From Planctomycetota bacterium (lineage in GTDB: Bacteria > Planctomycetota > Planctomycetia > Pirellulales > Pirellulaceae): DNA of 14,152 nucleotides. The position numbers were made by a program, and so were the translations under genes. The stretch spans positions 1 to 14,152 of the forward strand of contig JAJSAJ010000262.1 in assembly GCA_024274855.1 (NCBI GenBank). Direction: 5' to 3'. The notes under the pieces were generated by a model. That model did not search any database and was not told where the DNA came from. It was given only the letters and a program-made list of their open reading frames with translations. Below are positions 13,079 to 14,152 of this stretch, piece after piece. Positions within the stretch are counted from its first letter, which is position 1. Every line of letters starts with the position of its first letter.

Positions 13079-14152
13079 ATGCTCTTTTTTCTGAATGCAA
13101 TGAACGCGTTGGAGCAGCTGTTTACGCACAAGATGCGTTCGTTGTTGACGATCCTGGCAATTGTGATCGCGGTGACGGCGACCATTACGGTGGTCAGCGT
13201 CGTGCAAGGGTTTACTCGGTACGTATCCGACTTCCTGGAAGGCCTGGGAACGAATGCCGTGTTTATCGCGCCGCAACGGCCAACGGGCGAAGCCGGCCGA
13301 GCATTTGGCCGTGTCGAACTGAACGAAGATGATGTGGTTGCCATCGCTGAATCGTGTGGGGCCTTGCGGCGAGTGTCGCCATGGATTCCGAGAAGCGGTG
13401 CACGCGTTCGTTATGGACACGACGAGATTACCATCGATGTCCAAGGCGTGGCCCCCGCTTACCATACGATTCGTAACTTTCCGGTCGACAGGGGGCGGCC
13501 GTTTGCACTGGTCGACGTTCAGCGCGCACACCAGGTCTGTGTGGTTGGACGCGAGTTGCTTCGTAAGTTCGATGTCGACGACGGACTGATCGGGTCGACA
13601 CTCTTGATCGACGGTCGACGGTTTCATGTGATTGGTATCCTGCAAAGCAAGGGGAACTTTTTTGGACAGAGTTTGGATGATGTTGTCCTGATTCCTTATA
13701 CGGTGGCATTGAAAATGTATCCCGCATTTCGTCATACCGTCATCGTGGCCGCACAGGCGACATCGGCCGAGTCCGTGCCGGAAGCAAAATCGCAAGTGAC
13801 CAACTTGTTGCGACGCAGACACGGCCTTGAAGCAGATCAACCGGATGACTTTCGAGTTCAGACACAGGGTGAAATCCTCGCGACGTTCAACAACGTCGGT
13901 TTTGCCGCGGTTGCCGTCCTGACCGGAATTGTCAGCATATCGCTGTTGGTGGGCGGGATTGGTATCATGAACGTCATGTTAGTCAGTGTTACCGAGCGAA
14001 CTCGAGAAATCGGCCTGCGCAAGGCGGTCGGTGCGCGGCGACGTGATATCATGGCTCAGTTCTTGACCGAGGCGATGGCGCTCAGTTTGATCGGAGGCGG
14101 ACTTGGAATCGCGCTCGGGTATGGCCTCAGTTCACTGGCAAGCTTGCATCCG
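13079..14152 (+). CDS. MacB/FtsX-type ABC transporter permease, 3' end outside window
   Basis: 358 residues are visible and the frame is open to the window edge. Layout is that of MacB-family permeases: a basic N-terminus and first membrane helix (about 20-42, SLLTILAIVIAVTATITVVSV), a large periplasmic MacB_PCD domain (about 45-265), then the FtsX domain starting near residue 275. The signature GGIGIMNVMLVSVTERTREIGLRKAVGA (split here as GGIGIMNVM then ERTREIGLRKAVGA) is present. Comparison with the usual length of about 400 residues suggests some 45-50 residues are missing, including the last helix. The ATG at 13079 has AAGGA about 8 bases upstream. It is the membrane partner of the ATPase just upstream and would work with the adaptor and a TolC-type channel. 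Confidence 0.9.
   Translation, partial: MLFFLNAMNALEQLFTHKMRSLLTILAIVIAVTATITVVSVVQGFTRYVSDFLEGLGTNAVFIAPQRPTGEAGRAFGRVELNEDDVVAIAESCGALRRVSPWIPRSGARVRYGHDEITIDVQGVAPAYHTIRNFPVDRGRPFALVDVQRAHQVCVVGRELLRKFDVDDGLIGSTLLIDGRRFHVIGILQSKGNFFGQSLDDVVLIPYTVALKMYPAFRHTVIVAAQATSAESVPEAKSQVTNLLRRRHGLEADQPDDFRVQTQGEILATFNNVGFAAVAVLTGIVSISLLVGGIGIMNVMLVSVTERTREIGLRKAVGARRRDIMAQFLTEAMALSLIGGGLGIALGYGLSSLASLHP

Noticed and set aside
12446..13840. Long minus-strand open frame (464 codons)
   Set aside because: It lies antisense to the ABC ATPase and permease genes, which carry complete family motifs; its translation has no recognisable domain and is rich in His/Gln/Arg as expected from a reversed frame.
1..14152. 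CRISPR array, tRNA, rRNA, integrase or phage genes
   Set aside because: No regularly spaced repeats, no cloverleaf or rRNA-like stretch and no integrase or phage protein was recognised on either strand.

Overview
The window looks like chromosomal DNA of a planctomycete, probably a Pirellula/Rhodopirellula-type lineage. Three features suggest this: a small exported protein with a core I recall from planctomycete proteomes (CHRPVYFEDT then LERYG), a Yip1-like membrane protein leading a MacA/MacB-type operon, and moderate GC with loosely packed genes. This assignment is inferred from protein flavour only; no rRNA or tRNA gene is present.

Layout. (1) 1-1568, minus strand: the first 522 residues of a Ski2/Mtr4-like DExH helicase whose C-terminus lies outside the window. 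(2) 1829-2167, plus strand: a small, unrecognised membrane-anchored protein with a very strong ribosome binding site. (3) 2138-6363, minus strand: a cluster resembling the aorABC(D) operons of tungsten aldehyde oxidoreductases. In transcription order it holds a four-cluster ferredoxin-like subunit (aorA), the W/Mo-pterin catalytic subunit (aorB), an FAD/NAD(P) oxidoreductase (aorC) and a MoaD/ThiS-type sulfur carrier. aorC carries an in-frame TAA about 40% of the way along, and a short transposable element sits between aorB and aorC. (4) 6440-8440, minus strand: a TolC-family outer-membrane channel protein. (5) 8865-9467, minus strand: the planctomycete-type exported protein. (6) 10151-14152, plus strand: an export operon of Yip1-like protein, HlyD/MacA-type adaptor, MacB/LolD-type ATPase and MacB/FtsX-type permease, the last cut by the window end.

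The most notable structure outside the genes is a set of three short non-coding elements with terminal inverted repeats, at 3839-3974, 8620-8690 and 9879-10037. The first two are copies of one family. Each is bracketed by its own perfect 8-bp direct repeat, and they differ by exactly 65 bp between two copies of gggtctgac. The third has different ends that also begin GTAAC, with a 6-of-8 flanking repeat. GTAA ends with 8-bp target duplications are characteristic of IS66-family elements, so I read these as IS66-type miniature elements without a transposase.

How the genes may work together: AorA, AorB and AorC would couple aldehyde oxidation at the tungstopterin to NAD(P), and the MoaD-like protein may supply sulfur for the pterin cofactor. 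With aorC interrupted, the electron acceptor is in doubt unless the stop is a sequencing error. Separately, the MacAB-like proteins need an outer-membrane duct; the TolC-like gene about 1.7 kb away on the other strand is the obvious candidate.
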